64,000 nt of DNA. Origin: AAA164-E04 sp014239995. Its GTDB lineage: Bacteria; Verrucomicrobiota; Verrucomicrobiia; Limisphaerales; AAA164-E04. A model generated the notes under the pieces. That model was given only the letters and a program-made list of their open reading frames with translations. It was not told the origin of the DNA and did not search any database. The stretch spans positions 1 to 64,000 of the forward strand of contig JAQWLM010000071.1 of the NCBI GenBank assembly GCA_029247315.1, read 5' to 3'. A program made the position numbers and the translations under genes. This document shows, piece by piece, positions 53,567 through 63,700 of the stretch (position 1 is the first letter of the stretch; each line of letters starts with the position of its first letter).

Positions 53567-55339
53567 ATGTTGCGTCGCCTTTTGAAGTCCATTTTTCATC
53601 TGGGTTTGTGGCTTGTATGTTTTTTGACCGATTGCCCTGGGCTTGCCTCATCTCTCGATGCCCCGTCCAAGGCCGCAGCTTGGCGAACTCAGGGCCGTCT
53701 CATCGACCTGCATCAGCATATCGAATGCACAGAGAAACAATTGACGCGCGCTGTTCGTATCATGAACAAAGCGGGTATTGGGATCGGAGTTAATCTCAGC
53801 GGTGGATATGTCACACGCACGCAGGGTAATCCCTCTCCATTCGAAACGCGTAAGACCCTTACAGATCGGCTTTTTCCTGGAAGGTTTCTGCATTATATGA
53901 ATCTTGACTACAGTACCTGGGATGCACCGGACTTTTCCCAACAGGCAGTAAGTCAAGTGGAGGAAGCCCATCGTCTTGGTGCGGCAGGCTTGAAGGAATT
54001 CAAGAGGTTGGGCCTTTATCTGCGTGACGGGAAAGGCGACCTGATTGAGATTGATGATCCTAAACTGGATCCGGTCTGGAAGCGCTGTGGCCAACTGGGA
54101 ATGCCTGTCTCGATCCATGTGGCTGACCCAGTGGCATTTTGGCTGCCGTTCAATGCGCGCAATGAGCGGTGGACGGAGCTCAAGGATCACAAAAACTGGT
54201 GGTTTGGGGATCCTGATATTTTTCCACCGCATCGTGATTTGCTTGCCGCCTTGGAACGGGTGATTGAGCGACATCCGGCAACAACCTTTGTGTGTGTGCA
54301 TTTTGCCAACAATCCCGAGGACCTTGACTGGGTGGACGCACAGCTGGACAAACATCCCAACATGATGGCTGACCTTGCTGCAAGGGTGCCTGAGATCGGG
54401 CGTCAGGATCCCGAAAAGGTGCGCCGCCTGTGTATCAAACATCAGGACCGGATCTTATTCGCCACTGATTTTCAGGTGTATGAGCGATTGACTCTAGGTT
54501 CCGGAGGCAGCGGACCACCGCCGACGGATATGGATGCCCAGCTGTTTTTTGAGACACATTGGCGATGGTTGGAAACGCGCGATACGCATTTCGCGCACAT
54601 GACACCTATCCAGGGTGACTGGACCATCAGTGGCATTGGTCTGCCCGCGAGTGTCTTAAAAAAGCTCTATTTTGACAACGCTCGCAAGTTACTGGCCCGA
54701 TCCATGCCCCTCCGTGAAATCATTGCCACCGGCATTGCAAGTGATTTTGACTTGTCCGGCGATCTGAGTCATCCCTACTGGGAAAAAGCCCGACCTACAT
54801 TCATGGATCAAGGATCCAAGGATGGAGAGGTGCATGCTGAATCCACGACGGAAATTCGTGTGCTATGGACACTTCACCATCTTTACATCGGCTACAAGGC
54901 ATCCTTTGAAACACTCAATACCTATGAACCACCCAATAGGACGGGTGAGCGTATTGGCCTCTGGGAAAAAGATGTGGTGGAGATGTTTATTGGTTCCCAG
55001 CCGGAGAAAAGAAATCGATACAAGGAATTTCAAGTGGCCCCCACGGGTGAGCATCTGGACCTTGCCCTTGAACTGCCCAACCGTGACTTTGATTGGTTCA
55101 GCCAGTGGGAAACTTCGGTCCATGTTGATGAGACGGCCCGTCTATGGACGACTGAAATGAAAATCCCAATCCATGCCATCGCGGATGCGCATCCAGCCGA
55201 TATGCCTCTTCAAGGTGATCGGTGGCCGGTGAACTTCTATCGGATGGACACGGCGCGTGGTGGATTTATCGCCTGGAATCCTACCCTGCATGCTTCCTTT
55301 CATAAACCTGAGCGTTTTGGTTGGCTTCGGTTTCGGTAA
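53567..55339 (+). CDS. Secreted amidohydrolase fused to a CBM9-like domain
   Basis: From the ATG at 53567 the protein has 590 residues. A signal peptide (LLKSIFHLGLWLVCFLTDC) is followed by an amidohydrolase-2 TIM barrel: LIDLHQHIE with the metal-binding HxH, MPVSIHVADPVAFWL, TTFVCVHFANNPEDLDWV and RILFATDFQVYERL with the catalytic-site aspartate, then YFDNARKLL. The last 180 residues or so are a family-9 carbohydrate-binding-like domain (VLWTLHHLYIGYKASFE, LWEKDVVEMFIGSQPEK, YKEFQVAPTGEHLDLAL, WTTEMKIPI, WPVNFYRMD). The barrel suggests decarboxylase, lactonase or amidase activity, the CBM9-like part binding to glycans. It is transcribed in the same direction as the SRP RNA that follows. Confidence 0.82.
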   Translation: MLRRLLKSIFHLGLWLVCFLTDCPGLASSLDAPSKAAAWRTQGRLIDLHQHIECTEKQLTRAVRIMNKAGIGIGVNLSGGYVTRTQGNPSPFETRKTLTDRLFPGRFLHYMNLDYSTWDAPDFSQQAVSQVEEAHRLGAAGLKEFKRLGLYLRDGKGDLIEIDDPKLDPVWKRCGQLGMPVSIHVADPVAFWLPFNARNERWTELKDHKNWWFGDPDIFPPHRDLLAALERVIERHPATTFVCVHFANNPEDLDWVDAQLDKHPNMMADLAARVPEIGRQDPEKVRRLCIKHQDRILFATDFQVYERLTLGSGGSGPPPTDMDAQLFFETHWRWLETRDTHFAHMTPIQGDWTISGIGLPASVLKKLYFDNARKLLARSMPLREIIATGIASDFDLSGDLSHPYWEKARPTFMDQGSKDGEVHAESTTEIRVLWTLHHLYIGYKASFETLNTYEPPNRTGERIGLWEKDVVEMFIGSQPEKRNRYKEFQVAPTGEHLDLALELPNRDFDWFSQWETSVHVDETARLWTTEMKIPIHAIADAHPADMPLQGDRWPVNFYRMDTARGGFIAWNPTLHASFHKPERFGWLRFR

Positions 55340-55345
55340 TAAAGC

Positions 55346-55373
55346 TTGATCCATTCTTCACGCTGTTTATTAA
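55346..55373 (+). promoter_or_regulatory. Possible promoter of the SRP RNA gene
   Basis: TTGATC (55346-55351) and TATTAA (55368-55373) are 16 bases apart, each matching four of six consensus bases, just before the first base of the SRP RNA helix. The evidence is the placement plus modest matches. Confidence 0.4.
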
Positions 55374-55377
55374 TGGT

Positions 55378-55478
55378 GGTGCCAGGGCCCATGGATTGTG
55401 GACTTACGAACCCCGCCAGGGCAGGAATGCAGCAACGGCAGTTTGCTCTGCATATGCCGTGGTCGCCCTGGTTTTTTT
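55378..55478 (+). ncRNA. ffs: Bacterial signal recognition particle RNA (4.5S type)
   Basis: The RNA guides Ffh-bound nascent chains to the membrane. The diagnostic core reads GAACCCCGCCAGGGCAGGAA then TGCAGCAACGG (about 55408-55438). It makes the GGAA tetraloop on a GCA/TGC stem and the symmetric CAGG/AGCA internal loop bound by Ffh. The two ends pair: CCAGGGC (55382-55388) with GCCCTGG (55465-55471), and CCATGG (55389-55394) with CCGTGG (55457-55462), a 13-bp stem interrupted by two bases. A run of seven T follows (55472-55478), which would end transcription. Size (about 100 bases) and lack of an Alu domain match the short bacterial type. It lies in the gap between the amidohydrolase gene and tex. 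Confidence 0.85.
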
Positions 55479-55598
55479 CCTTTTTAACGTGCCTTCTTCC
55501 CGGCAGTTCAGGGGCCGTACTCCGGCCCTGTATTTTCCACGATTCTCATTTACACATCGATAGTGATGCCTTTACATCCTGCTCCTTTAAATAACGAT

Positions 55599-57899
55599 AT
55601 GACCATGCCCAATGCATCGAATGACGTCCATACCATCAGCCAGGAGCTGAATCTGCGACCGCACCAGGTGGCATCGACGGTCCAATTAATTTCTGAAGGC
55701 GCTACGGTGCCCTTTATTGCACGTTACCGAAAAGAGGCCACCGGAATGCTGGATGAAGTGGCAGTTACTCATATTCGAGACCGCATGCGGCAATTAGCGC
55801 TGTTGAGTCAGCGACGCCAAACCATCATGCAATCTCTTGAGGAAAGGCTTCTCCTGACAGAGGGACTTCGTTTGGCTATCCAAAAAGCGACTAATATGAC
55901 TCAACTCGAGGACCTTTACCTGCCCTATCGGCCGAAGCGACGAACGCGTGCGACCATCGCGCGTGAAGCCGGATTAGAGCCCTTGGCCAGCCAATTGTTC
56001 GAACAGGGCCATACCGATCCCATGACGGAGGCCAAGGCCTTTGTCAATCCCGATAAGAACATTGTGGATACGCTTGCAGCCCTGGCGGGAGCCCGGGATA
56101 TCATGGCGGAATGGATCAGTGAAAATGCAGGTGCTCGCGAGGAAATAAGGAACTTTTATCGTTCAAAAGCCCTGGTCCGCTGTCGTGTGCTCAAAGGCAA
56201 GGAGGAGGAAGGGCAAAAATATCAGGATTATTTTGACTGGAACGAACCCTTGAGCAAGGTTCCCTCCCATCGCTTGCTTGCCATGCGGCGTGGTGAAGCT
56301 GAAGGGATCTTGATCTTACGGGTTCATCCTGAGGAAGAGGAAGCGGTGTTTCTGCTGGAAAGACGTTTTTGCAAGAAGGGAGGGAAAATGGCTTTGCGTC
56401 AGGTTCAGTTGGCGGTAATCGACGCCCATAAACGCCTGCTGGGACCTTCCATTGAGACTGAGATGCGTCTTGAATCCAAAAGGTCTGCAGATGCACAGGC
56501 GACTGCCGTTTTCGCGGATAATCTACGACAATTGCTTTTGGTCTCACCCTTGGGCGAAAAAGCTGTTTTGGCGATTGATCCCGGCTATCGTACGGGTTGC
56601 AAGACCGTGGTGCTGAATGCCCAGGGAAACCTGCTGCATCATGATGTGATATTCCTGACCGCGTCTGAGCATCAGCGCTCGGAGGCTTCACGAAAGGTTC
56701 GCTTACTGATCGAAAAATTCAAGATTGAAGCTGTTGCCATTGGTAATGGGACCGCAAGCAGGGAAGCTGAACAGTTTTTCAAAAAAATGGACCTATCAGG
56801 ATCCATTCCCATCGTTTTGGTGAACGAGAGTGGTGCCTCCATATACAGCGCCTCCGCGGTCGCAAGAGAGGAATTTCCCGATCACGACCTGACCGTCAGG
56901 GGGGCCGTTTCCATTGGTCGCCGTTTGATGGATCCCTTGGCAGAGCTGGTTAAAATTGACCCTAAATCCATTGGTGTGGGCCAGTACCAGCACGATGTCG
57001 ATCAAAGTGCCTTGAAGCACTCGCTTGATGATGTGGTTCAGAGTTGTGTCAACAAGGTGGGCGTGGAACTCAACACTGCCAGTCGGCAATTGTTGAGTTA
57101 TGTTTCGGGACTTGGACCTCAATTGGCGGATCACATTGTCCGCCATCGTGATTTGAAAGGACCCTTCAAGTCCCGAAGTGCATTAAAGCAAGTAAACCGA
57201 CTGGGGCCCAAAGCCTATGAACAATCCGCTGGTTTCCTGCGTATCCATGATGCTGCAAATCCATTGGATGCAAGCGCAGTGCACCCAGAACGCTATAACC
57301 TTGTTAAATCCATGGCGAGGGATTTGAAATGCAATGTGGAGGACTTGATCGAAAAAGCCTCCTTGCGGTGCGAACTCCAGTTGGAGCGTTATCAGACCGA
57401 TCAAGTTGGCATGCCTACCCTGCGGGACATCGTGACGGAGCTTGCAAAACCAGGACGTGATCCTCGAAGCCAGTTTGAGACAATCTGTTTTCAGGATGGT
57501 ATCGAGAAGCCTGAAGATTTGAATCCAGGGATGAAACTTCCCGGCCTGGTCACCAACGTGACTGCTTTTGGTGCTTTTGTGGACATTGGGGTTCACCAGG
57601 ACGGCCTCGTGCACATCAGTCATTTATGTGACCAGTTCGTCAAGGATCCTGCTGATGTGGTCAAGGTTGCCCAGAAAGTACAGGTAACAGTGCTTGAGGT
57701 GGACCTCACACGTAAACGCATTGCCCTGTCCATGAAGGCCAATCCAGAAATCGCAGGGAAATCCCGCCCGGGCAGTTCCCAGATGCCCTCCAGACTACGG
57801 GGGAATAGCGCTACTCCGAAACCTCGCTCAAACAAAGAAGATGGGGATGACTGGTTCAGTCAAGCTATGTCCAAGGCGCAGACACAACGCAAGCGATGA
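55599..57899 (+). CDS. tex: Tex-like transcription accessory protein (YhgF)
   Basis: Tex is a conserved RNA-binding protein acting in transcription. From the ATG at 55599 it has 766 residues, near the usual 770 to 780. Domain order is normal: an N-terminal helical part (TISQELNLRPHQVASTVQLI, GATVPFIARYRKEATGML), an RNase H-like YqgF domain (AVLAIDPGYRTGCKTVVL, EAVAIGNGTASREAE), helix-hairpin-helix motifs (LSYVSGLGPQLADHIVRHRD, VNRLGPKAYEQSAGFLRI) and an S1 RNA-binding domain (GLVTNVTAFGAFVDIGVHQDGLVHISHL-type). A serine- and proline-rich tail ends it. GTG at 55563 and ATG at 55566 are earlier possible starts. It follows the SRP RNA by about 120 bases and is convergent with dxs. Confidence 0.95.
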   Translation: MTMPNASNDVHTISQELNLRPHQVASTVQLISEGATVPFIARYRKEATGMLDEVAVTHIRDRMRQLALLSQRRQTIMQSLEERLLLTEGLRLAIQKATNMTQLEDLYLPYRPKRRTRATIAREAGLEPLASQLFEQGHTDPMTEAKAFVNPDKNIVDTLAALAGARDIMAEWISENAGAREEIRNFYRSKALVRCRVLKGKEEEGQKYQDYFDWNEPLSKVPSHRLLAMRRGEAEGILILRVHPEEEEAVFLLERRFCKKGGKMALRQVQLAVIDAHKRLLGPSIETEMRLESKRSADAQATAVFADNLRQLLLVSPLGEKAVLAIDPGYRTGCKTVVLNAQGNLLHHDVIFLTASEHQRSEASRKVRLLIEKFKIEAVAIGNGTASREAEQFFKKMDLSGSIPIVLVNESGASIYSASAVAREEFPDHDLTVRGAVSIGRRLMDPLAELVKIDPKSIGVGQYQHDVDQSALKHSLDDVVQSCVNKVGVELNTASRQLLSYVSGLGPQLADHIVRHRDLKGPFKSRSALKQVNRLGPKAYEQSAGFLRIHDAANPLDASAVHPERYNLVKSMARDLKCNVEDLIEKASLRCELQLERYQTDQVGMPTLRDIVTELAKPGRDPRSQFETICFQDGIEKPEDLNPGMKLPGLVTNVTAFGAFVDIGVHQDGLVHISHLCDQFVKDPADVVKVAQKVQVTVLEVDLTRKRIALSMKANPEIAGKSRPGSSQMPSRLRGNSATPKPRSNKEDGDDWFSQAMSKAQTQRKR

Positions 57900-58290
57900 T
57901 GGTTTGAGGAAGGAATCAGCCCCCTAAGATACATGCGCTTACCTTCCCTTTAATTATATTCAGAGTTTCATGAGGGTCATTGGAAGTTTTTTCCGGTGAC
58001 TTCTATCCAATAGCGAACCACGCTTTTACAAAAGCCCCTGAACACTGGTACAAGGCATTTTCGATCTCGGGAGGCTTGCGATGATTTTCTCTCTCATGAG
58101 GTAATTAAAGCGGCATACCTGCACTTGTTTCCAGTGGCATGGCATGCCATCAGTCCTGCATGCCTGCCGGTTCACAGGAGACCAGCTGATGCATTGAGGA
58201 TAACGAGATGCTGCTCCACCCAGGGTGATGGATGCCTCCACCCCAGTGGAAGGTAATACCACCCAGGATCACGGCAATGTTGTTGCTGGT
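57900..58290. other. Gene-free convergent region between tex and dxs
   Basis: About 390 bases between the 3' ends of tex and dxs. A GGAAGG/CCTTCC pair (about 57909-57951) spans a large loop and is weak as a terminator. Open frames here are short and resemble no family. No other feature was recognised. Confidence 0.5.
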
Positions 58291-60279
58291 TTACTGAGCG
58301 ATGACACCGGGTGTTGCTGCAATATCCGAGGTTTGCGAGATGATCTCCTTGGCTTGTCTTACCGTTGCCTCGGCCGTCAAACCGTATTTGGTCCTCAGCT
58401 CTGTAACAGAAGTGGCATGCTCGATGAACTGATCAGGCCAACCGATGCGCAATACAGGGGTGTGAACGGCGTTTTCGGAGTAGCATTCCATGACGGAGGC
58501 ACCATAACCTCCCGGGAGAGTGTGGTCTTCCATGGTGATCACCAAATCTGCGGCTTTTCCGTAAAAGAGTGTGACGGCTTCGTCGATGGGTTTGGTGAAG
58601 CGCGGATTGATGACGGCAAGATCAAACTCCAAGGACGCAAGTTCATCGGCTGCCTTGCATGCCATGGAGTTTAAATTGCCCAATCCAAAAATAACAATCT
58701 TCGGATGTCCGGTGTTTTCGAAATTCCGGATGACCTCGGCTTTACCCAGCTCGAGAAGCCCGGGCTGGTCCTTGAGTTCCACTCCTTCCGATGCGCCACG
58801 CGGATAACGGATGAAGGTCGGGTGCTTCGTGAGTGTGCAGGTGAACATCATGTCGGCCAGCTCATCTTCATCCTTGGGTGCCATGGCGATGATGTTGGGA
58901 ATGCAGCGCAAGTAGGCGATATCGAACAAGCCGTGGTGTGTGGGTCCGTCCTGAGCAGACAACCCCGCTCTGTCCATGCAAAAGGTCACCGACAGATCTT
59001 GCAGCGCTGCATCATGAACGATGCAGTCAAATGCCCGCTGCATGAAAGAGCTGTAAATAGCGACCACCGGGTGGAGACCCTTGGTGGCCATGCCACACGC
59101 GAAAATGACTGCGTGTTCCTCTGCAATACCAACATCGAAATACCGATCAGGCATTTCCTTTTCCAGATGTTTCAGACCTGTTCCTGTTGGCATCGCTGCC
59201 GTGATGCCAACCAAGGTGCTGTCCTTCCTGCAAAGCTTCACCAGGGTTTTACCGAAGATATCCTGCCATGCGGGGGGGGCATCCTTGCCCTTGATCGCGA
59301 TGCCGGTTTTGACATTGTAGGGGCCCACTCCATGTAACTTCTCGGGATGCTTCACCGCCGCCTCAAAACCTTTTCCTTTCTGCGTCATGACATGGAGCAC
59401 GATGGGTTGATCGCAGCTTTTCGCAAACTCCAATGCGGCGATCAGCATGGGCAGGTTATGACCATCAATGGGGCCCAGGTACCGCAGCCCCATTTCCTCG
59501 AAGATCAGGCTGCTGCCAAATCCTCCCCGGCCATCGACATCTCCCTTATGGGTTGATTCCTCAAGAACAAGATTTGAAACAGTTCCTTTCAGCACCTCCT
59601 CAGCCTTATGTCCCAGCTTCAGGGCCAAGTCTCCCTTGGGGATACGCTTGAGCAGGCGTTGGAAATCCCGTTGCAGGCGATTGTAGGAAGGGTGGGTGAT
59701 CAGCTTGTTTAAATACTGTGCAATCGCTCCGACATTCTTCGCGATGGACCATTCGTTGTCGTTCAGGATACCGATGAACTTATTCGTAGACTGTGCGATG
59801 TTGTTGAGGGCTTCAAATGAAATACCATTTGTGAGTGCCGCATCTCCAAAAATGGAGACAACATGTTCATTGGTGCCGAGCCTGTCGCGCGCCACTGCGA
59901 TGCCCAGCGCTGCCGAGAGAGCCGTACCCGCGTGCGCCGCGCCATAGCAGTCATGTTCACTTTCGGTGCGCAGAGCGAAACCGTTCAGGCCATTGGTTGT
60001 GCGGATGGTGTTGAAACGGTCCTTGCGGCCCGTGAAAAGCTTGTGCACATAGGTTTGGTGGCTGACGTCCCATGTGAACTTGTCCACAGGGGTGCTGAAG
60101 CAGCGGTGAAGCGCAATGGTCAACTCCACAACTCCGAGGTTGGGTCCCAGGTGACCACCATGCTTTGACAAGCCATGAATGAGTTCTTGACGAACATCAT
60201 CTGCCAAGCTCTGTAATTGATCCAAAGTCAGCTTTTTAATGTGCTCTGGGCTATCTATCATGTCCAAGTAACGACTCAT
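58291..60279 (-). CDS. dxs: 1-deoxy-D-xylulose-5-phosphate synthase
   Basis: Dxs joins pyruvate and glyceraldehyde 3-phosphate in the first step of the MEP isoprenoid pathway. The 662-residue protein has the ThDP and magnesium site GDAALTNGISFEALNN with NDNEWSIAKNVGA, the histidine-rich HGGHLGPNLGVVELTIALH near the start, and the central GIAEEHAVIFACGMA with the essential glutamate. FCMDRAGLSAQDGPTHHG belongs to the pyrimidine domain, and PRFTKPIDEAVTLFYGKAADLV to the C-terminal transketolase domain. GDAALTNG differs slightly from the common GDGALTGG but keeps the ligands. The ATG at 60277-60279 gives MSRYLDMIDSPEHIKKL. It lies 25 bases after xseB and is cotranscribed with it, like the xseB-dxs arrangement in other bacteria. 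Confidence 0.97.
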   Translation of the reverse strand: MSRYLDMIDSPEHIKKLTLDQLQSLADDVRQELIHGLSKHGGHLGPNLGVVELTIALHRCFSTPVDKFTWDVSHQTYVHKLFTGRKDRFNTIRTTNGLNGFALRTESEHDCYGAAHAGTALSAALGIAVARDRLGTNEHVVSIFGDAALTNGISFEALNNIAQSTNKFIGILNDNEWSIAKNVGAIAQYLNKLITHPSYNRLQRDFQRLLKRIPKGDLALKLGHKAEEVLKGTVSNLVLEESTHKGDVDGRGGFGSSLIFEEMGLRYLGPIDGHNLPMLIAALEFAKSCDQPIVLHVMTQKGKGFEAAVKHPEKLHGVGPYNVKTGIAIKGKDAPPAWQDIFGKTLVKLCRKDSTLVGITAAMPTGTGLKHLEKEMPDRYFDVGIAEEHAVIFACGMATKGLHPVVAIYSSFMQRAFDCIVHDAALQDLSVTFCMDRAGLSAQDGPTHHGLFDIAYLRCIPNIIAMAPKDEDELADMMFTCTLTKHPTFIRYPRGASEGVELKDQPGLLELGKAEVIRNFENTGHPKIVIFGLGNLNSMACKAADELASLEFDLAVINPRFTKPIDEAVTLFYGKAADLVITMEDHTLPGGYGASVMECYSENAVHTPVLRIGWPDQFIEHATSVTELRTKYGLTAEATVRQAKEIISQTSDIAATPGVIAQ

Positions 60280-60304
60280 ACGACTTTCATAAAAATTTGG
60301 ATGA

Positions 60305-60634
60305 TTATTGGGATTCTTCCCCTAGTGTCAATGGTTTGAGTCTGAATTTGTCATCAACATTTTTTTCTAATTGTTGAATGCGTTGTTCTGCCTGCTCGAG
60401 CTTTTTCTGGCAAACTGCCTGAAGCCGGACTCCTTTTTCATGACAGGTGAGGAGTTTTTCAAGGGGTAGCGTCTTGTTCTCCATCTCATCTACGATGGAT
60501 TCCAACTGCTTCAACGCTTCTTCAAAAGACAGTGTATCCTCCTGAATATCTGTTTTTTCCTTGGTTTTGACTGTTTTAGCCACGGACTCAAGATAATATA
60601 CAACCTTCCCCCCGTCCATCATCTTTCTGGCCAT
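60305..60634 (-). CDS. xseB: Exodeoxyribonuclease VII small subunit XseB
   Basis: XseB is the small helical subunit of exonuclease VII; several copies bind one XseA. The 109-residue reading starts at the ATG at 60632-60634, with an AAAGG ribosome site five bases upstream. The core is LSFEEALKQLESIVDEMENKTLPLEKLLTCHEKGVRLQAV, then CQKKLEQAEQRIQQLEKN, the expected two-helix pattern. An N-terminal extension of about 35 residues (MARKMMDGGKVVYYLESVAK) precedes it; internal ATGs at codons 5 and 6 give shorter options. It is the first gene of an xseB-dxs pair. The large subunit gene lies 15 kb away at 43622-45085. The gene is divergent from the DUF1553 gene at 60705. Confidence 0.9.
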   Translation of the reverse strand: MARKMMDGGKVVYYLESVAKTVKTKEKTDIQEDTLSFEEALKQLESIVDEMENKTLPLEKLLTCHEKGVRLQAVCQKKLEQAEQRIQQLEKNVDDKFRLKPLTLGEESQ

Positions 60635-60704
60635 GGAAACCTTTCTCGTTGCCTGTTGCTCACATTTGAGGCATGATATGGTTATATTTACCCTTGGGTT
60701 AAAA

Positions 60705-63700
60705 ATGAATTTTTCAGACAAAATTGTAGCATGGGCAAGGGCTGTCCGATCTCATTTTCTGGGTTTCTTTTGTAGCTTGGGCGTATCCTTGTCTGCAGCT
60801 GATGTTGAAGTGACCTTCAACCGTGATATTCGTCCCATCCTTTCAAGCCATTGTTACGAATGCCATGGACCGGATGCGAAACAGCGCAAGGGGGGCAGTG
60901 GGGGGCTTCGCCTCGATACTCGGCACGGTGCCCTTGAAGACCTGGGTGAGGCGTCCGCAATTGTGCCTGGAGATCCGGATGCCAGTCTTGTCATCCAGCG
61001 GATATTGAGTTCGGATCCCGACGATAAAATGCCACCGCCCGAGTCGGGTAAAGAAGTAAGTCAGGATGCCCTGGTAACTCTCAAAAAGTGGATTCAACAA
61101 GGGGCTCCATATGAGGATCATTGGTCATACGTGCGCCCGGTGCGGCCCAACCCGCCCGCAGTGGAGGCAGTGGATTCAACCGTCTTTAATGCCATTGATC
61201 AATTCGTGCTTCAGCGGGTAGGGAAGCAAGGACTGCGTCAATCCAAGATGGCGGACCGTTACACTCTGGCGAGGCGTGCTGCACTTGATCTGACCGGACT
61301 CCCTCCCACCCCACAGGAGGCGGATCTTTTTGCGGCAGACTCCAATGTTAACGCCTACGAGACTTTTATTGACGCACTGCTCGAGAAAGATGCATTTGGT
61401 GAACATTGGGGAAGGTATTGGTTGGACCAGGCACGGTATGCTGATTCAGCTGGATATGCAGATGACCCACCTCGGACGATATGGGGTTTTCGGGACTACG
61501 TTATTCGAGCCATGAACGATAACATTCCCTTTGACCAGTTTACCGTAGAGCAGATTGCGGGGGATTTGCTTCCTGATCCTACTGAAGATCAGTTGGTTGC
61601 CACGGCGTTTCATCGTAACACCATGACCAACAACGAGGGTGGAACCAATGACGAGGAGTTTCGCAATGTCGCGGTGGTGGATCGCGTCACAACCACCATG
61701 GCGGTTTGGATGGGGACTACCATGACCTGCGCCCAGTGCCATGACCACAAATATGACCCCATTTCCCAAGAGGATTTTTACAGATTTTTTGCCCTCTTCA
61801 ACCAAACTGCAGATGCGGATCGTCGAGATGAAAGCCCCCTTCTTTCCCTCTACACCAAGGAACAAAAACAAAAACGAAGCCAACTTGAAACCGAGCGTCT
61901 GCACTTGGATAAGATGCTGAAAACACCCTCTGCGTCATTGCTTGTTGCTCGGCGCCTGTGGGAAAAACGACTCTTGAAGTCCCCAGCTTGGACGGCATTG
62001 TCACCTGTTTCCAGCACATCCTCCGAGGGAACGTCACTGAAACTTGGATCGGATCATGTTGTTGTGGCCCAAGGGGGTTCCGTCAGCGATACATACACGC
62101 TAGATTTTGAGATCAGTGAAGGGCGCCCCCTCACGGGGCTTCGCCTTGAGGCGTTGCCCCACTTGAAACTGACTGGACAAGGGCCTGGCTTTGACGCGGG
62201 TAACTTTCTCCTGACCTCGGTTCAGTCGGAACTCACGCCACCGCCAGGAAAAACGTCAACGGGGCAATTTGTGCGCCTTCGAGTGGAGGGTAAACAAAAA
62301 ATTCTCTCGCTCGCCGAAGTGCAGGTTTTTCAGGGGGAGGTCAACCTCGCCCTTGAGGGGAAGGCAAGTCAAAGCAGCACGGCCTTTGACGGCCCTGCCC
62401 ATGTAGCTGTTGATGGCAACACGGATGGTGACTACCACGCTGCCAAAAGCACGACGCACACGGAGACAGAGGATAACCCGTGGTGGGAACTGGATCTGGG
62501 CAAGCACTCCGCAATCGACCGCATCACCATCTGGAATCGCACCGATGGCAATGTCCAAAGCCGACTTGATGGTCTTTCGATCGATCTTCTGAATGCCGAG
62601 CGGAAAGTGATTTGGAGCCATACAATCGAGAAAGCTCCCAAGGAAAGTGATTCTTTTATACCGGACGGAGCCCGCCCGGTTTCCTTTGATGCTGCCCATG
62701 CGGATTTTTCTCAGAGTGGACATCCTGCTTCCGATCTCATCAAGTCCGCTCCCGGCAAGACCAAGGGTTGGGCAGTCGCGCCCCGCACGGGCCAGGCTCA
62801 TAACCTTCATTTACTTCTCTCCACCCCAGTTTACCTTGAGGCTGGGAGTCGACTTTCTGTGATGCTTGGTTTTGGTGATGGCTCCGAGAATACCAATCTT
62901 GGGCGATTTCGTTTGTCCATGACTTCGGATGAGCAGGCGACTGATCTTGCGAGGACCCCGCCGGCTATCACAAAACTTTCCAAGATACCCGAGCTTCAGC
63001 GAAGCAAGGCAGACGAGCAGCATCTTATCGATCACTACCTTTCCATTGCGCCTGATCTGGATGATGAGCGGGCGCGTTTACTTGTCGTTGATGCGGAACT
63101 TGCTGCAATCAAACCCCGCACCACGGTGCCCGTGATGCGTCGCATTGCCATTGATGAGCATCGTGAAACGCACATTCAACGCCGAGGCAACTACCTCGAT
63201 CTCGGTGCCACGGTGTCGCCTGGTATTCCCGGGGTTTTTGCACAATCGCTCAAGGATCCCCCCTCGGACCGGCTGGCCATGGCGCGCTGGTTGGTGAGTC
63301 GTGAGAATCCTCTTACCGGAAGGGTGATTGTTAATCGTATGTGGGAGTCCCTGTTCGGTGTGGGACTGGTTCGAACGAGCGAGGAGTTTGGTTCCCAGGG
63401 AGATCCACCTTCCCATCCAGGTTTGCTGGACTGGTTGGCAGTGGAATTCATCGATAGCGGATGGAATTTCAAGCACATGCTAAGGTTGATGGTGACTTCC
63501 GCTACCTACCGGCAATCCTCCAGAGTGACTCCCTCCACCTGGGAGAGCGATCCTGAAAATCGCTGGTTTGCCCGTGGTCCTCGCGTCCGCCTTTCGGCGG
63601 AAACCATCAGGGATCAGGCCCTTTTTGTCAGTGGTCTTCTGAGTGAAAAAAAGTATGGTCCTTCCGTCAATCCTCCTCAACCCAAGATGGGACTCAATGC

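Noticed and set aside
53413..53793. A 126-codon plus-strand frame upstream of the amidohydrolase
   Set aside because: It overlaps the supported amidohydrolase gene in another frame and shows no signal or domain.
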